Of a DNA stretch of 64,000 nucleotides, positions 63,359 through 64,000 are shown piece after piece. The notes below the pieces were generated by a model. That model was not told the DNA's origin, did not search any database, and saw only the letters and a list, made by a program, of their open reading frames with translations. Every line of letters begins with the position of its first letter. Within the stretch, counting starts at the first letter, position 1. Source of the DNA: an uncultured Pelagibacteraceae bacterium (GTDB lineage: Bacteria; Pseudomonadota; Alphaproteobacteria; Pelagibacterales; Pelagibacteraceae); contig CACBDC010000001.1 in assembly GCA_902537845.1 (NCBI GenBank), positions 1 to 64,000 of the forward strand, written 5' to 3'. A program made the position numbers and the translations under genes.

Positions 63359-63885
63359 GTAATTTTTTTTAAGATTTTATCCTTAAAAATAAAATGATGA
63401 ACAATTACTGCAAGTATATGCAGACTTACAAGTGCTAATAATAAGTAATTAGCATAAATATGAACTTCATAATAAGTATCGGCTAAAACAAAATTATCTT
63501 TTTTAAATCCATATTTAAAAAATATAAAATTAAGTGTTTCTCCCATATAAAGTTTCTTAAGAATGCCAGAAATAGTTATAGTAAAAATACTTAAATAAAG
63601 TAAAAAATGGTTAGTTTTTCCAATAAAGACTTGCCCTTTGAAAAAACTTCTTGTTTCAGATGGACTTGCATTAAAAAATTTCCAAATAAGTCTAAACAAA
63701 GTTATATAGAAAATAGTTATGCCGATTAGGATATGTATATTTTCAAGCTCAATTCTTTCATCAGAAAATTCAAGTCCTACTAAATAAAAACCAAAAGGAA
63801 CTTGCACTAAAAGGACAATAAATGTAATCCAGTGGAACAATTTGGCCAATAGGCCGTACTGACTTTTGCTGTTAAAAAATTTCAT
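63355..63885 (-). CDS. cytochrome b561
   Basis: LAKLFHWITFIVLLVQVPFGFYL; His ligands HW, HIL, HIYANY, HILAVIVHH. Confidence 0.87.
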   Translation of the reverse strand: MKFFNSKSQYGLLAKLFHWITFIVLLVQVPFGFYLVGLEFSDERIELENIHILIGITIFYITLFRLIWKFFNASPSETRSFFKGQVFIGKTNHFLLYLSIFTITISGILKKLYMGETLNFIFFKYGFKKDNFVLADTYYEVHIYANYLLLALVSLHILAVIVHHFIFKDKILKKIT

Positions 63886-63903
63886 TATAAATTTTAATTA
63901 ATT

Positions 63904-64000
63904 ATGTCGTACAAAAGAAAAATATTCAAACTAACTTTTTTTACAGTATTATTATTCTCTGTTTTTTATATCTTTAATTTTGTCACAGATAAAAAAGATG
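63904..64000 (+). CDS. N-terminus of exported protein, truncated by window end
   Basis: MSYKRKIFKLTFFTVLLFSVFYIFNFVTDKKD... Confidence 0.45.
   Translation, partial: MSYKRKIFKLTFFTVLLFSVFYIFNFVTDKKD

Overview
Low-GC (AT-rich), gene-dense window that reads as an alphaproteobacterial, probably SAR11/Pelagibacterales-like, chromosome. That assignment is my inference from gene content, the permuted tmRNA and the tandem SAM riboswitches. From about 15.6 kb to the end it is mostly core metabolism: thyX, mrp, hflKC, degP/Do protease, miaA, ilvBHC, leuA, mreBCD-mrdA-rodA, bactofilin, metY, cysE, msrB, ccdA, two complete liv ABC operons, azlCD, a csiD/glaH-like oxygenase with a TctCBA transporter, proC and others. 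The left ~15.5 kb is a genomic island at the 3' end of a circularly permuted (two-piece type) tmRNA gene on the minus strand (~15460-15715). The tmRNA 3'-end sequence (consensus GGGGCGTTCTGTTGCCAGGTG on the + strand) recurs in the same orientation at ~1028, 5185, 6795, 7044, 7581, 7891 and 15461. It cuts the island into successive modules. The module next to the tmRNA (7.57 kb) carries a tyrosine integrase, a serine recombinase, small phage/satellite-like genes and matching GGTACATAGT direct repeats (putative integrase arm sites) at both ends. The modules further out are short cargo cassettes of 1-4 genes whose stop codons abut the next repeat, an integron-like layout built on tmRNA att sites. 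I consider this the best candidate for an under-described system in the window. A second notable locus is metY, with tandem SAM-II and SAM-V riboswitches followed by two tiny overlapping ORFs and two mutually exclusive hairpins. I had no tools, so all family names come from reading the translated sequences.
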